Notes: generated from the sequence alone by a model not told the origin. Shown: positions 22,521 to 34,336, counted from the first letter of the stretch. The stretch: DNA of 64,000 nucleotides from Nymphaea colorata (GCF_008831285.2 NC_045138.2:8087205-8151204); one strand, 5' to 3'. Program-made: numbers and translations.

Positions 22521-23731
22521 TCGAGATTGATCGGGTACAAATCCCCGACCCAATCAATCATTTCACCTCAAGAAATTTTACAATTGAGTATAACTACGAT
22601 TCGAAATTTTTAGAAGTATTGTCAGAAAATGAACAACAATTTCTCTGAAAATGAATTTCCTTAATGAAATTCAAACAGCCTTTTCAAAAATAATTTTTAA
22701 ATTCCAAAAATGAGTTCACAATTTGACTGTGAACTAGCTAGCACCAGGGACACTGGTTTGCAATGTATTAAGAATTCCAACGAGATTGAAGGATCATTGT
22801 TCAGGAATTGATATTGATCATGACAAGCAAATAGATCATGACAAGCAAATAGATCATGAAGGTCTAGCATAAGAAGCCATGGAAGAAAAGTGGAGCTGGA
22901 AAGACCTTGGTAAGATAAGGAAAAAGCTATCAAACAAAATAAGTTGAGCGGTGAACTTGAGGTGACTGTAGGTGTTCCTCTAGTTCAAAGCTTTGCAATC
23001 GCCGGTAGGCACACGAACTATGCTTGCACTATAAAACTAAAAAAACAATTCATTAACATTTTGCTATTGTCAGGCCTTTTAAAGCCTTCTAGATTAGAGC
23101 AAGTAAGTCCAAGTGGTGTTTTACACTTGTTACCCTAAGACCAACTGGTTTGAGAACTTTTGATCCAAAATTCTCTACAAGGGTCCAATATGAAGCCCGA
23201 TAGGCATGACATTGCATAAAACAAACTACACAAAACCATCAAAGGATGTAACTCTATAGTAGCTTTTGGGGTGGTGAGGTATTTTTCTCAATAGCAAAAT
23301 TATAAATTTCATGAAATATTTTGGACAAGTAGAAGAAAAAAAAAGGCAGAGTCAAGAGCCACCAAGCTTGGCCGTTCTCTTCAAACCTATCTTCCAAGAA
23401 ACCAAAATAACACTAGGTCCTATTGTCCTCGAAGCAGCAAGCTGTTCTAGTCTCAATGCTGATCTCAATTTGGCAAATCCTGTAAAATTAGGCTAGATTA
23501 TGTAAATCTAAGGAAACAGTAATGAATGGTGTATTTCTCTTTGGCTTCCTGTTTGGAAATCATTAAGGCTGACTAAGGTCAGCCTAATCCAGGCTGACCA
23601 TCTCCTAGAAAACGCAGAAGAGAGCAGCCTAAAACCAGGCGTGGCCGCTTCCTTTGTTCTTTAAGTAAGCCAAAAGAAAAACAAGTTGTAAAAAGTTTGA
23701 AACTGGTTGGTTGAAGAGAAGGTGCAGCCAG
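22521..23731. other. No gene seen; 3' side of the gypsy remnant
   Basis: AT-rich DNA. An 18-19 bp word GATCATGACAAGCAAATA is repeated in tandem at about 22,817-22,858. A perfect hairpin AGGCTGAC-TAAG-GTCAGCCT lies at 23,566-23,585. No 3' LTR of the plus-strand gypsy element could be recognised here. Confidence 0.45.
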
Positions 23732-23736
23732 CATGC

Positions 23737-26700
23737 TGTTCGCACCCCACTCCCTTTTCAAGAAGGTCGAAATGCGAGTTAGCAAAATTCTTTTAAAATT
23801 GAGGTTTTGAGAAAATTTTCAAGAGAAAGGGATCCGCTCGTCGGTACGAGGTCCAACCGTTCCTGCCGCCTTTAACAGGGGTAATTAGACCAAGGACTAA
23901 GGATCATTTGGATCATATACGAGTTATTGATGTAAGTCTTATATGCTTATGCATTGAGGTTTTGGATTCAAGAACCGAAATTCATTTTTTTGAATAAATG
24001 AATTTGAATATTGGGGGTTTTCAAGTTGGTTTAAAAACATTTGTTTTGGTGTTATTTGAAACACATAATTCTTGAGGATTTTTGAAGATTTGGAATTGAG
24101 TTCTTTGTTGTGAACTCTAGATGATGATGATCATCTTATGATAAAAATTGATTTTGAACTCTTCTTTTGTCAAATCATGTGATTTGTAGAATTCATTCTT
24201 TTGAAAGAACATAGGTTCCAAATTGTTAGAAAACATGTTGTTTTTCAAATGCACTTTGGCCAAAAAATTATGAATGCATTGCTTGTGTTTTCTTTTGAAG
24301 TTAAGTGAAGTTTACAAATTCTCATTGCAATATGACTTGGTCACTTTTTGCAACTTAAATTTGAATCACTTAATTTCTTGAGAATGTGCATGTGGTGCCA
24401 TTGATTTTGAGTGAAAGTGAATGCATGAAACGAGAATGGAAACTATATGGAACATTCATTCTTCTCTCTCTCATAATCCATCAAGATTCATTCATATGAA
24501 ACATACATTCTTCACTCCCTCATAATCTCTCAAAGTCCGTATTGCACGTCATACAATCTATACATGAAGATTGATTAAAATGTAGGACTTTCTCTATATG
24601 TGCTCATTATATGATTAAGCACATGAATTAGAGATGTAGTCCATAAGCTTGAGGCTTGACATAAAATTATCAAAATGATGAAAATATATAAATGATGTCA
24701 AGTTCAATCTTTGAAACGGATGGGAGACATGGATGACGTCCACTTTTGTCTCAAAATAGCTAAAAATCAGACCTTGTGTTGATTTAAATAGCTGAAAATT
24801 GTGGACATTGATTCCAATAAGGACTTGTTTCTTATATAGAAACAATGAGGTTTTCAAATCTATTCAAATTCCAGATTTCGTAGTAATGAAATCATCAACT
24901 CCTTTGGATGATTCTAGGATGGTTGGTATTTCAAATACGTAAATTTTGATATTCTTAAACCAATTCCTATAAAACATGGTCTGATTTCAACAACATACAT
25001 ACATCTTACGTATGGGTTTGCTGAAATTAAGTAAAAATGAAATGAAAGTAATTTATAATCTTGCACTAGAAAAATCAATAAAAATGGCCCATTTCCTTAA
25101 AGACCGGTTTGGAAACATGTTCCAACCTAATTTTAAGGGAGGAATGTAATTTTTGACAAGAAATCGGATGCATATATGTACATATATAACAATGTATACA
25201 TATACGTACCTTACTTTTCAAAATGAAATTTTATCAAGGGACCGCATGACTCATGAATCATGATGATTCATGGCTGGGTTCTTTTATGTAGGAAGATTGA
25301 GAACTTGTTTCAAATCTTCCCTACTACCCTTGATTAATTAAATTGAAAGACATGAATCAAAATGACTGTGAATAAGAAAGAAAATAAAACAATACTCAAG
25401 CTTATTCGTCCATCATTTCGCCATGCAAGGGTGGATCACATTCATAAAAACGTATACATCCCTTATAGGCATTTTCATCATACGTGATGTAGCAAAATCA
25501 CTCTCTCACCGTGGGATTCTCTCATGGTAGGGAGTTCAAAATGGTATTAAGTTGGTTCCTTTGAAAGGAACGTGGCCTTGGGGCCCATTTCGAAATTTGA
25601 TACTTGGGTTCATATTTAAGAAAAACCGACATATGCATGCATTATGCATTAACATGTACATTGAAGCGTAGGTTTCCCTTAGCTGGACATCATTCCCAGC
25701 CGTAAGCAAATGAAAATAAACCCTGCCACGAATTGTTGGAATTAAAATAAATCAACAATAAGCTAAAGTAGAAGAGAAGTGAGTTAAGATCACCTACCTT
25801 GCGGTCGGTCTTGATGTTTGTCCTTCGTCTTCACTTGTTTTCTAACCCAAGCAATCCTAAGCAAGAATCCAACCGTGGATTCAAGCTTAGCAAAGCTAGA
25901 ATAAGAAATAGCTTGCTTGCTGGAATTTGGAGTGGTAAAGAGGGCTTCTCACCACGAAAATCCTAAGTAAGGGTTCACTTAAGCACCCTAACTTAGCAAA
26001 ATCAATGGGGAGAATAGAAGAAAGTGAAGAAGAGAATGGGAGAAAAAGGGGAAGGGGGCTTGGACGAACCTCTTCTCTCTTCCTTGGCTTCTCCCTCCTA
26101 GCTCCTTGGCTGCAGCAATTTGATAGAATGCTCCAAAATTTCGTCCCCCCCCTTAGTGGCCAAGGGGAGGTTTATATAGAGGAGGAGGTGGGTTCAACCA
26201 CCTTCTTAACTCACCTTGGGAACTTACTTAAGACCTTGGGGACTTGTAAAATGAGTTAAATAGACTTTAAAGGCTCTAATTGACCATTTCTCAGCCCATT
26301 TCCACGAGCTAGGTGGGCTGGGCTAGGTTTGGTCAACTTGGGTTCAGACCTAGGTGACCATTTTGACCAAAATTTTGGACGAAAATGCCCTTGCACAGGG
26401 TTTTGCCCTTATTTTGTACTATTTATTTATTTTTTGTTTGAAATTGAGCTTATAAGGTTAAAACCTAGTTACTAAGCTCCAAATGCCATTGAATTATGAT
26501 AATTAAATTTAAATTTTAATAAAATTTAAAAATTTTATCAAATTTGGTTCGAAAAGGGTATTTTCGTCCAAAACTTGATTGAAAATGGATTTCAACTGAA
26601 TCAAACTTTCACTTGAGAAATTCAATTTAAATTTGGTATTTGATTCATGCATTTGACAAATTCAAATGTTTATTTGCCTTTCATAAACCATTTTAGACTT

Positions 26701-27558
26701 TTTAATCTTAAGTTGACCGTAGAAGGGCAAAATTATCCAAATTGATCAATTTCGACCAATTGACCAAAGTCAAAGCTCATTTGCAAGTAGTTTGACTTTA
26801 TTTGAGGTAATTTGATAAATTTGGGTCAAGAAAGCTCTTAATTGAGCTAAATTGTACTTTGACTGAGTTTAGTCAAAGTGGGTTTGGTTCGGTCAAAGTC
26901 TATTTTCGTCCATTAATTGGATCATGAGACAGACTTACGTTTTGACTTTGTTGAGCCCATGGTGACCGAACCTAGCTGGAATTGGCACAACATTTGAGTG
27001 CACCCGGGTCAAACCTACTTGGATTAAGTAGGTTAGGTGAGTTTGACCAGTCTAGTAATTGCTTCCTTGAAAATGATTTTTTTCTTTAAGGAAGACCTGG
27101 TTAAAGAAGAGAGAGAGACATAAATGTCTCTCTTTTCCTAGGTTTCTCCTTTATTTCTTCTTGAAAATGACTTTTCTTCAATTAATTTGAGAGAAAATAT
27201 TTATTTATTATTTTTTTTGACATGGAGGGGGCTTAGCCCCTGGGGGGCTCTTGACCACACGAGCTAGGTGGGGCCCACACGTGGGTCCCACGTAGCATTT
27301 TAGACTGAATTAGATCCAATTCTTGGATCTAAGTCAAAATTTGCATTTTGCAATTGGATTTGGATTTCAAATGACATTTACAATTGAATTTAGACTCGTA
27401 ATCCTGCATTGGGATTCGTGTATCGGGTTAAATTCACGATTTGAATCTAATTGTTCTTTAGATTCGAAATTGGCTTTGAAATTGCAAATTTTCACAATTC
27501 TTTTGTGAAATTTTCACATTGCTTCAATTTTGATGTGGAAAAATTTGGGGTGTTAACA
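23737..27558 (-). mobile_element. Solo LTR of a Ty3/gypsy element, 3.82 kb
   Basis: On the minus strand it starts TGTTAACACCCC and ends GGGTGCGAACA. It is flanked by a perfect 5 bp direct repeat CATGC (23,732-23,736 and 27,559-27,563), the expected target-site duplication. No internal region or second LTR lies between, so it is best read as a solo LTR left by recombination. The U3 of about 1.38 kb precedes a TATA box at 26,171; the remaining about 2.4 kb would be R-U5. The length is in the range of long-LTR Tat/Ogre elements. The last about 120 bp match the LTR-like segment ending at 14,159. Short frames inside are not coding. Confidence 0.85.
26171..26180 (-). promoter_or_regulatory. TATA box of the solo LTR
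   Basis: Minus-strand TCTATATAAA, between a GGTGG/CCTCCTCC block and a downstream GGGGGG and purine/pyrimidine-rich leader. Position about 1.38 kb inside the LTR suits a U3/R border near 26,145. Activity is an inference. Confidence 0.55.
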
Positions 27559-27563
27559 CATGC

Positions 27564-28897
27564 ATGGTTCCTTCCTACTCATGCATAATCAGAAGAGATT
27601 TTCTCCCTTGATCTCACTTGGTCCCAAGGAAAAGGATCAAGTCCCAGCAACAAATCATCAGGACTTAAGTCCCATATAGAGGACCATTAGCAGACCAGCA
27701 GGGAATCTCTGGTGTACTTCAGTTCATGCAGGAGGATCCTCTTGCTTCAGGCACCTTGGATTCTTCCTTCTCAGATGTCTGCAACTCTCTTCAGCCCAGG
27801 CGTCCTCTGCACAGCTATTGGCCCAGCACCCATTCCAGGCGTCCTAGCTGACTTTCAACCCCGGCATCCTCTAACGAGCTTCATTCAAGGCATCCCTTTC
27901 TCAACTCCTGCCTGACATCCTACCCCAAGCCTCATCTCAAACGCCTCCTGTCCAGCTAAGAAGTCCTATGTCCAGGCTCATTCCAGACGTCCCCTGCTCA
28001 GCTCATCTCAAGAGTCCTAGCTGAATTCTATCCATGCGTTCAGCTTCAGCTCAGGTGTCTTAGCTGAGCTTCTCTGTTCCAGACGCATCCAGCCTAGACA
28101 CCATCAATCCTTAGCCCAATCACTTCGTGCTGGACTGGAGGATTGCTGCCAGACACCTCCAGTCTCCAGCTTGGGCATCTCGGCTCGATTAGATCAGGCC
28201 TCTTTAGCCCGCCAGCTTGCACCCACTTCGATCCTCCCTTCACGGAGGTCAGCTTCATCATCATAACATTTACTTCAACTTACTATTGGCTGTCCAGATT
28301 TGGCTTGAACTTATAACTATTGTTGAATCCAAATTAGGAAGCTATCCCAGACAACAGCCATTCAAAAGATTGGCTACCAATCAGATTACTCCTCCCCCAG
28401 GGCTTAACTTGTAGCCATCACGATAGTGTTAGCACTGTCTTCTATTAAACTAAAATTGGAGTCCAAACGCCCTGATTCCTAATCTATTAACACCCGAATC
28501 AATTGGGACACCTCTGCCATGACAGCCTAAAACTATTTTTGGTAGTGTGCTGGTCCTAACTAATAATGGCCTGGCCATTTTCCATTTCACTGAACCCCTT
28601 GGTATGACATTCTATACCAACTCATAAACCAGCCCAATGGTCCAGGTTTGTGGCAGTCGGCTGTCCCTCAACGAGCAGCCTAACCATCACAGCCCCCAAA
28701 TTAGTGACTCATCACAGCATCTAAGCCTAATGTCTCTTGCTGTCTTTGAGCTAGCGATCCCTTCATTGGCTGCCCCTCAAGCTGCAACTATCTATGTTCA
28801 CTTCTTAGCCGCATGACATCCTGCCCTAACTCCTGCAGCCTGGCTGCTCCTAAGCCAAACAAGGCGGATTCTTTGCTGGTCCTTATTGATAGTGGTT
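27564..28897. repeat. C-rich degenerate minisatellite and flanking DNA
   Basis: From about 27,760 to 28,220 words such as CCAGGCGTCCT, CCAGACGTCC, CAAACGCCTCC, AGAGTCCTAGCTGA and CAGGTGTCTTAGCTGA recur every 30-50 bp with AGCTCATCTC-like spacers. The base composition is much richer in C than the neighbourhood. The rest (28,220-28,897) has no certain gene; see the finding on the copia insertion site for a possible protease-like word. Confidence 0.5.
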
Positions 28898-28902
28898 CAC
28901 TT
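28898..28902. other. Target-site duplication of the copia element (left)
   Basis: CACTT, identical to 34,332-34,336 at the other end. Confidence 0.85.
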
Positions 28903-29374
28903 TGTAAAAAGATATCTAAAAGAAGAGTATTTTTCTCACTTGAATAAATTACAACGAGTTGATACAAATATATATACAGAAAAGATCCACAATTCGTGGA
29001 ATGAATAAAGGAAAGAAAAACTGCCGTATCTCCCTTTAGGTGATTTCAGCAATTTCAGCATTATCAACATCTTTAATGATTTTCAGCATATTCCTAAAAT
29101 CACTTCTTGCTGAGACATTCTTTTTATGTCACCATTCTTAACGTCTCCAGCAATTTCCTTATTTTCCAGCTCGTGCTTATCTTTGTTGTCATCATCCTTA
29201 ATGTCTTGAGCAATCTCGTTCTTAAATTCTCATCTTTCTGGGATGTTTTTATCTTTAACGTTTCCAGCTAATTTATTCTTATCAAGAAACGTTATTGCTG
29301 AGGTGCTCTGCCCTTTAACGTTTTTCTCAACGTCTTCAACTGATTTTATGGCTCTCACAGATTTACTCTTATCA
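28903..29374 (-). repeat. Copia 3' LTR
   Basis: 472 bp. Many differences from the 5' LTR are C/T or G/A at CG sites (AACGTC/AATGTC, GACGTT/GACATT), as expected from decay of methylated CG. It contains repeated AACGTCTYCAGC-like words. Confidence 0.93.
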
Positions 29375-29389
29375 TGCCCCCTCAAACTG
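29375..29389 (-). other. Polypurine tract region
   Basis: Minus strand AGTTTGAGGGGGCA directly before the 3' LTR TG. Plant copia elements usually carry a TTTGAGGGGGAG-like PPT here. Confidence 0.75.
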
Positions 29390-31218
29390 GGTGGTGGGTG
29401 AACAATGCCCAGTTTGCATCTGAGATATTCAGTGGCAGATCGAAATAATGCTTTTGTAAAGATATGAGCAACTTGCTGAGAGGAAGGAACATATTGAGTA
29501 ATTAAGGTCCCTAACACCACCTTCTCTCGTAAGAAATGATAATCGATGGCAATATGTTTCATTCTGGAGTGAAACACTGGCTTAATGCTAACTTGTAAGG
29601 CAGACATATTGTCAAAGTATAGCTGTGGAGGATCCGTTATACGGATGCCAATATCTTTGAGGATGAAGGAAAGCCATGTTAACTCAACTGCTACAGATGC
29701 CATCGATCTATATTCTACTTCAGTTGCAGATCGAGTGACCGTTGGTTGCTTTTTAGCTGTCCACGAAATAGCATTCGTGTCGATGAATGTGCAAAAGCCA
29801 GTTGTGGATCATCGTGTCTCTTGATGCCCAGCCCAATCTGAATCAGAGTAAGCATGGAATCGAAAAACTGACTGGGGTGAAAGTAGACAACCAAGTTCTA
29901 TGGTCCCATGAATATATCGAAGAATTCTTTTGACAAGCATAAACTGACTAACGAAATTCACACTATACGTGACATCAGGACATGTGAACGTGAGATACTG
30001 AAGGCCACCAACTAGGCTGCGATAGAGTGTAGGGTTAACAAATGGTGGATCTTCAGGAGGTGCCCAAAAATTCTGAACTAGAGGAGTAACAGCTGGTTTA
30101 CAAGTTGTTAGTGCAGCATGTTCCAAGAGACTGTATGCATCTCTTTTGATTGAGAAAGAGACCTTGAGATGTTTGGAGAGCCTCAATACCAAGGAAGTGA
30201 TGTAAACTTCTTAAGTCATTCATCAAAAACTCATGGTTAAGTTCAGTAATAAATTCTTGAATGAAATGAGTATTGTTGCCGGTCAAGATTATGTCATCAA
30301 CATATAATAACAAAATGATGGTTCCCTTGCTATGATGGCAGATATATAGAGACGAATCTAAGATGCTGCTAAAAAAACCTTTGGAAAGTAGAAAGAATCT
30401 GAATTTATCATACCATGCCCTTGGAGATTGCCAAAGTTCATAGAGAGCTTTGTGTAGTCAGCATACATGATCTGGTTTGGTGGGGTCTTCAAAACCTTGT
30501 AGCTGTTCGACATAAACAGTCTCTTGTAACTCACCATGTAGAAATGCATTTTTGACATCGAGTTGCCTAATATCCCAATTTCGAGATAAAGCGATAGTCA
30601 ACACAATGCGAATGGTGGCTGGTTTGATGACTGGTGAGAAAGTTTCCATAGAAAGAATCTGAATTTATCATACCATGCCCTTGGAGATTGCCAAAGTTCA
30701 TAGAGAGCTTTGTGTAGTCAGCATACATGATCTGGTTTGGTGGGGTCTTCAAAACCTTGTGGCTGTTCGACATAAACAGTCTCTTGTAACTCACCATGTA
30801 GAAATACATTTTTGACATCGAGTTGCCTAATATCCCAATTTCGAGATAAAGCGATAGTCAACACAATGCGAATGGTGGCTGGTTTGATGACTGGTGAGAA
30901 AGTTTCCATAAAGTCAATCCCTGGAATTTGGTTGAACCCATGAGCCACTAGATGATCTTTTAGTTGATCTAACGTTCCATCGCTTTTCAGCTTGGTCTTG
31001 AACACCCATCTGGTGGAGATGACATTCATATATGCAGTTTGGGGTGTTAGAGTCCATGTTTTGCACAAATTCAATGCTTCTATTTCTTCCTCCATGGCTT
31101 TTACCCATCCTGAATGTTTGAATGCCTCTTTGACTGTTTTAGGTTCCAAAGGAACTGGGAGAGCAAGGAAGTACTTTGGATTTGGCTTGATTATGCCATC
31201 CTTTGCCCTAGTGATCAT
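29380..31218 (-). pseudogene. Copia reverse transcriptase and RNase H (broken)
   Basis: RT copies the element's RNA; RNase H removes it. In order: KAMEEEIEALNLCKTW and RWVFKTKLKSDG (31.1-30.97 kb), [33 protein letters not shown] (30.85-30.8 kb), then LLYVDDIILTGN (about 30.31 kb, catalytic YVDD intact), HHFLGIEA, YRSLVGGLQYLTFTCPD, SDSDWAGHQETR, and the RNase H end with YFDNMSALQVS and HIAIDYHFLREKV (29.6-29.5 kb). A 260 bp direct duplication (30,391-30,910) repeats the region from FSPV to the HKAL segment and shifts the frame. A TGA replaces the usual Arg after HVC. Further frameshifts separate the RT and RNase H pieces. Confidence 0.92.
30391..30910 (-). repeat. 260 bp tandem duplication inside the copia RT
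   Basis: Units 30,391-30,650 and 30,651-30,910 differ at two positions that I can see (TAGCTG/TGGCTG and AATGC/AATAC). 260 is not a multiple of 3, so it adds a frameshift. High identity suggests it arose after insertion or recently in the lineage. Confidence 0.93.
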
Positions 31219-31239
31219 GGAATGTGAGTTGATAGGAGT

Positions 31240-32477
31240 TGGTAACTACACATCGGATTGAGAATGAGGCATGAAATCCATGAGAGATGGCTCGATGACC
31301 TGTTGAGAGCTGCTAGCATCTGTAAAATGAGAAGTGTTAGTGTCTGTAGCAAATGAGGAATTGCTGCTTGAAGAGGAGTCACGGTTGTCGTTGTGGCAAC
31401 GGGTTCTAATGGAGCCATTATCAATTTCATCAATACAGCCAGACTTAGAAATTTCCTCAACTGACTGGTTATCGCCAATCCACTCGTTGTAGGTGTCGCC
31501 TTATTGAGAATAAGGCATTGCTGTAAATAAATTACCAGGTTGTTGAAAAGGAAATGTATTTTCATCAAAAACTACATTTCTGGATATAAAAATCTGACTT
31601 GTTGGTGGATATAAACATTTATATTCTTTATGCGTTGAGTTATACCCTATAAAAACATAGGTTAAAGATCTAGGCTCCAACTTATTCTTGGAATAATCTC
31701 GAAGGTATGGAAAACATCAGCTTCCAAAAACTCTCATGCAGCCATAATCTGGGTTCTTCTTGAATACAAGCTGAAATGGACTTTTCATTTTAAGCATAGG
31801 TGTGGGCAGCCGATTGATTAACTATACCGTTGTAGAGAATGCTTCAACCCAAAATTTCACTGGCTTGCTGGCATGAAACATCATAGCAAGTTCGAGTTCA
31901 ACTATAGTTTGATGTCTGCGTTTGACCATGCCATTCTAAGGAGGAGTTTTAGGACACACTTTTAAGTGTTGGATTCCATATTCTCACAAGTATGAAGCAA
32001 GCATATTACTATTAAATTCGCCGCCTTCATCGGTTTGAAGAATTTTGACTCTCTTCCCAAATTGATTTTCCACAAACTTGTGAAAAATTTTAAAAATATC
32101 ACAAAATTTGGACTTGAAGTGCATTGGATAAAACCAAATAAAATGAGTGGATTCATCAACGAATACAGCATAATACTTATATTGTTGAGATCCGATGATT
32201 GGGGAAAGTCCTCATAGATCACAATGCACATGACCAAGGAATTCATCACAATGAATTCATCACAATGTTCTTTAATAGAAAGATATGGAAGATAACATGA
32301 CTTAGCTAATTGACAACTGGAACATAAAATTCTGCTTCGAGATGGGCCAAGAATTCTAATGGCCTTTTTATTGACCAAAAACTCTACTACCTGCTGGTTG
32401 ATGTGACCAAGGCAATGATGCCAAACTTCCTTATTTGCTCCACGAAATCTAACTAAGAAAAAAGCCTTGTGATCTCC
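31240..32477 (-). pseudogene. Copia integrase (broken)
   Basis: Integrase inserts the cDNA. The GAG-pre-integrase zinc site is readable: WHHCLGHIN (about 32.42 kb) followed by CSSCQLAKS (about 32.3 kb), giving the HHCC pattern. The catalytic core beyond is scrambled by frameshifts, one from a 14 bp tandem duplication of GAATTCATCACAAT at 32,239-32,266. The DDE residues could not be followed with confidence. Downstream to about 31.24 kb lie decayed C-terminal integrase and linker sequences. Confidence 0.8.
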
Positions 32478-33833
32478 TTAATTTTTTGACGTTGCTCTTA
32501 CATTCTCCAGCATATAAAGTCCATCATGTTCGGTTCCAGATGCCACAATCTGTTGATTCCTCTTGTCCTTTACAAGAAAACCATTAGCAGAAAATTTAAA
32601 AATATATGACACGTCTGCTGTTAGTTGACTCACTGAAATTAAATTCTTTTTAATTTCTGGAACCGCTAAAACATTCTTGAGCCAAATAGAATTATGCCCA
32701 TAGTTAATAATGGTATTGCTCACATGCATAATGTCAAGTTTCTGACCATTGCCTACCATTATTTTTTCTGATCCATAATATTTAGTGGAGACATTGAGAT
32801 TACCTGCTTCAGATGGAACGTGGGCAGATGCTCCAGTATCTGGGAACCATTGTTGGTCCTGACCATCTGCTATCTTCATTGCAGCTAGTGCTTGAGGTAC
32901 TTGTTTGGGCTGGAACATTTGATTAAAACGATGCCAGTAGTTAAGTGCAGAATGGTTTCTCTTTCTACAAATTTGGCACACGACTCCCTTTTGAGAGGAA
33001 TCAAATTGATTATGATTCTCTCTTTTGTCGTTGTTAAAAGGAATACCTTGGCTGGCTTGGCGAAACTCTCGTTCCTTAGAATTGAACATCTGATTTTTAT
33101 GTCCCCTATACCTTGGATTTTGAACACGCTGGTTCATAAAAGCCACCTGCGTGCCTAAAACATCTCCATACATACTTCTTACCGTCTCATGACTTTTAAG
33201 CAAGGCAATAACTTCCAAGTATGGTGGAGTTGGAGGACACATATAAGTCGTTCTAAAAGACTCATATTCTGGTTTGAGACCAATCAATAACCAAAACACT
33301 TTAGATTGATCTGCAACTAGTTTTCCAATGATAGCAAGTTCATCACATATAATTTTGAAATTTTTGGTATATTCAGCAATACTTAGATTGCCTTTCGGAT
33401 TCATCTGAAGCTTTTGCATAAGGAGCATTTCTCGCTCCTGTGACTCATAAGCAAATCTTCGATTTAAAGTATCACATACATGTTTAGAGGTTTTCAGGCC
33501 AACTACTAGCCCTAATATTTCTTCTGATAGGGTTCCTATGATCCATCCACGCAGCAACCGATCTGATCTTTGTCATGCGCTAAAGTCCAGATTCACACTT
33601 TGTTCAACTGCAGCAATATTCCCTGCGTTCTGACTGTTGCTAGGGAGATATCTATCAGCCATGGGCCATCGATAAAACCTGACATATCCTGACTTTCGAT
33701 TAATCCTAGCACCTGCGTCTGCCATAAGAGAAAATTGGACTGGGTCAATTTGATGGAAACAAAATTGGCAACGTTCAGGTTGAAAGGATATGGGTATTTG
33801 AGTGAAGCAGTCTACGAATTTTTGTGAGGCCAT
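32478..33833 (-). pseudogene. Copia gag and protease (broken)
   Basis: Gag forms the virus-like particle; the protease cuts the polyprotein. ATG at 33,833 (MASQKFVDCF) follows the PBS. A frame change within the first 30 residues is needed to read FVSIKLTQSNFLLW, the typical copia gag start; another precedes the long open frame at 33,557-32,478. That frame holds the UBN2-type core (RRFAYESQEREMLLMQKLQ, LKPEYESFRTTY), a zinc knuckle CQICRKRNHSALNY in which the last Cys is Tyr, and the protease active site WFPDTGASAHV, intact. It runs on to LISVSQLTAD and ends at 32,478. Confidence 0.92.
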
Positions 33834-33844
33834 GGAATCGCAGC

Positions 33845-33856
33845 ACTCTGATACCA
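33845..33856 (-). other. Primer-binding site, initiator tRNA-Met type
   Basis: Minus strand TGGTATCAGAGTGC directly after the 5' LTR. TGGTATCAGAGC is the standard plant copia PBS complementary to initiator tRNA-Met. Confidence 0.9.
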
Positions 33857-34331
33857 TGTAAAAAGATATCTAAAAGAGAAGAGTATTTTTCTCACTTGAA
33901 TAAATTACAATGAGTTCATACAAATATATATATAGAAAAGATCCACAATTCGTGGAATGAATAAAGGAAAGAAAAACTGCCGTGTCTCCCTTTAGGTGAT
34001 TTCAGCAATTTCAGCATTCTCAACATCTTTAATGATTTTCAGCACGTTCCTAAAATCACTTCTTGCTGAGACGTTCTTTTTAATGTCACCATTCTTAACG
34101 TCTCCAGAAATTTCCTTATTTTCCCGCTCGTGCTTATCTTTGTTGTCATCATCCTTAACGTCTTCAGCAATCTCGTTCCTAAATTCTCGTCATGCTGAGA
34201 CGTTTTTATCTTTAACGTTTCCAGCTAATTTATTCTTATCAAGAAATGTTATTGCTGAGGTGCTCTGCTCTTTAACGTTTTTCTCAACGTCTTCAGCTTA
34301 TTTTATGGCTCTCACAGATTTACTCTTATCA
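33857..34331 (-). repeat. Copia 5' LTR
   Basis: 475 bp, TG...CA. It retains more CG dinucleotides than the 3' LTR. No unambiguous TATA box was fixed, although ATATATATAT lies near 33,925. Confidence 0.93.
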
Positions 34332-34336
34332 CACTT
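34332..34336. other. Target-site duplication of the copia element (right)
   Basis: CACTT, matching 28,898-28,902. Confidence 0.85.

Larger units (their letters stand above)
28903..34331 (-). mobile_element. Ty1/copia LTR retrotransposon, complete but inactive
   Basis: 5,429 bp on the minus strand with two LTRs (475 bp at 33,857-34,331; 472 bp at 28,903-29,374), TG...CA ends, a CACTT target duplication, PBS and PPT. Order is gag, protease, integrase, RT, RNase H, as in Ty1/copia. I count about 22 substitutions and two small indels between the LTRs, about 95% identity, so it is not very old. Coding is destroyed by frameshifts, stops, a 260 bp tandem duplication in RT and a 14 bp tandem duplication in integrase. 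Confidence 0.95.

Noticed and set aside
22817-22858. Short 18-19 bp direct repeats as a CRISPR-like array
   Set aside because: Only two to three head-to-tail units with no spacers, in a plant genome; simple tandem repeat.
23566-23585. Perfect 8 bp stem hairpin as a terminator or miRNA precursor
   Set aside because: Too short for a plant miRNA precursor and no transcript context; left as a note only.
26005-26259. 84-codon plus frame starting MGRIEESEEENG
   Set aside because: Lies antisense over the TATA box and leader of the minus-strand solo LTR.
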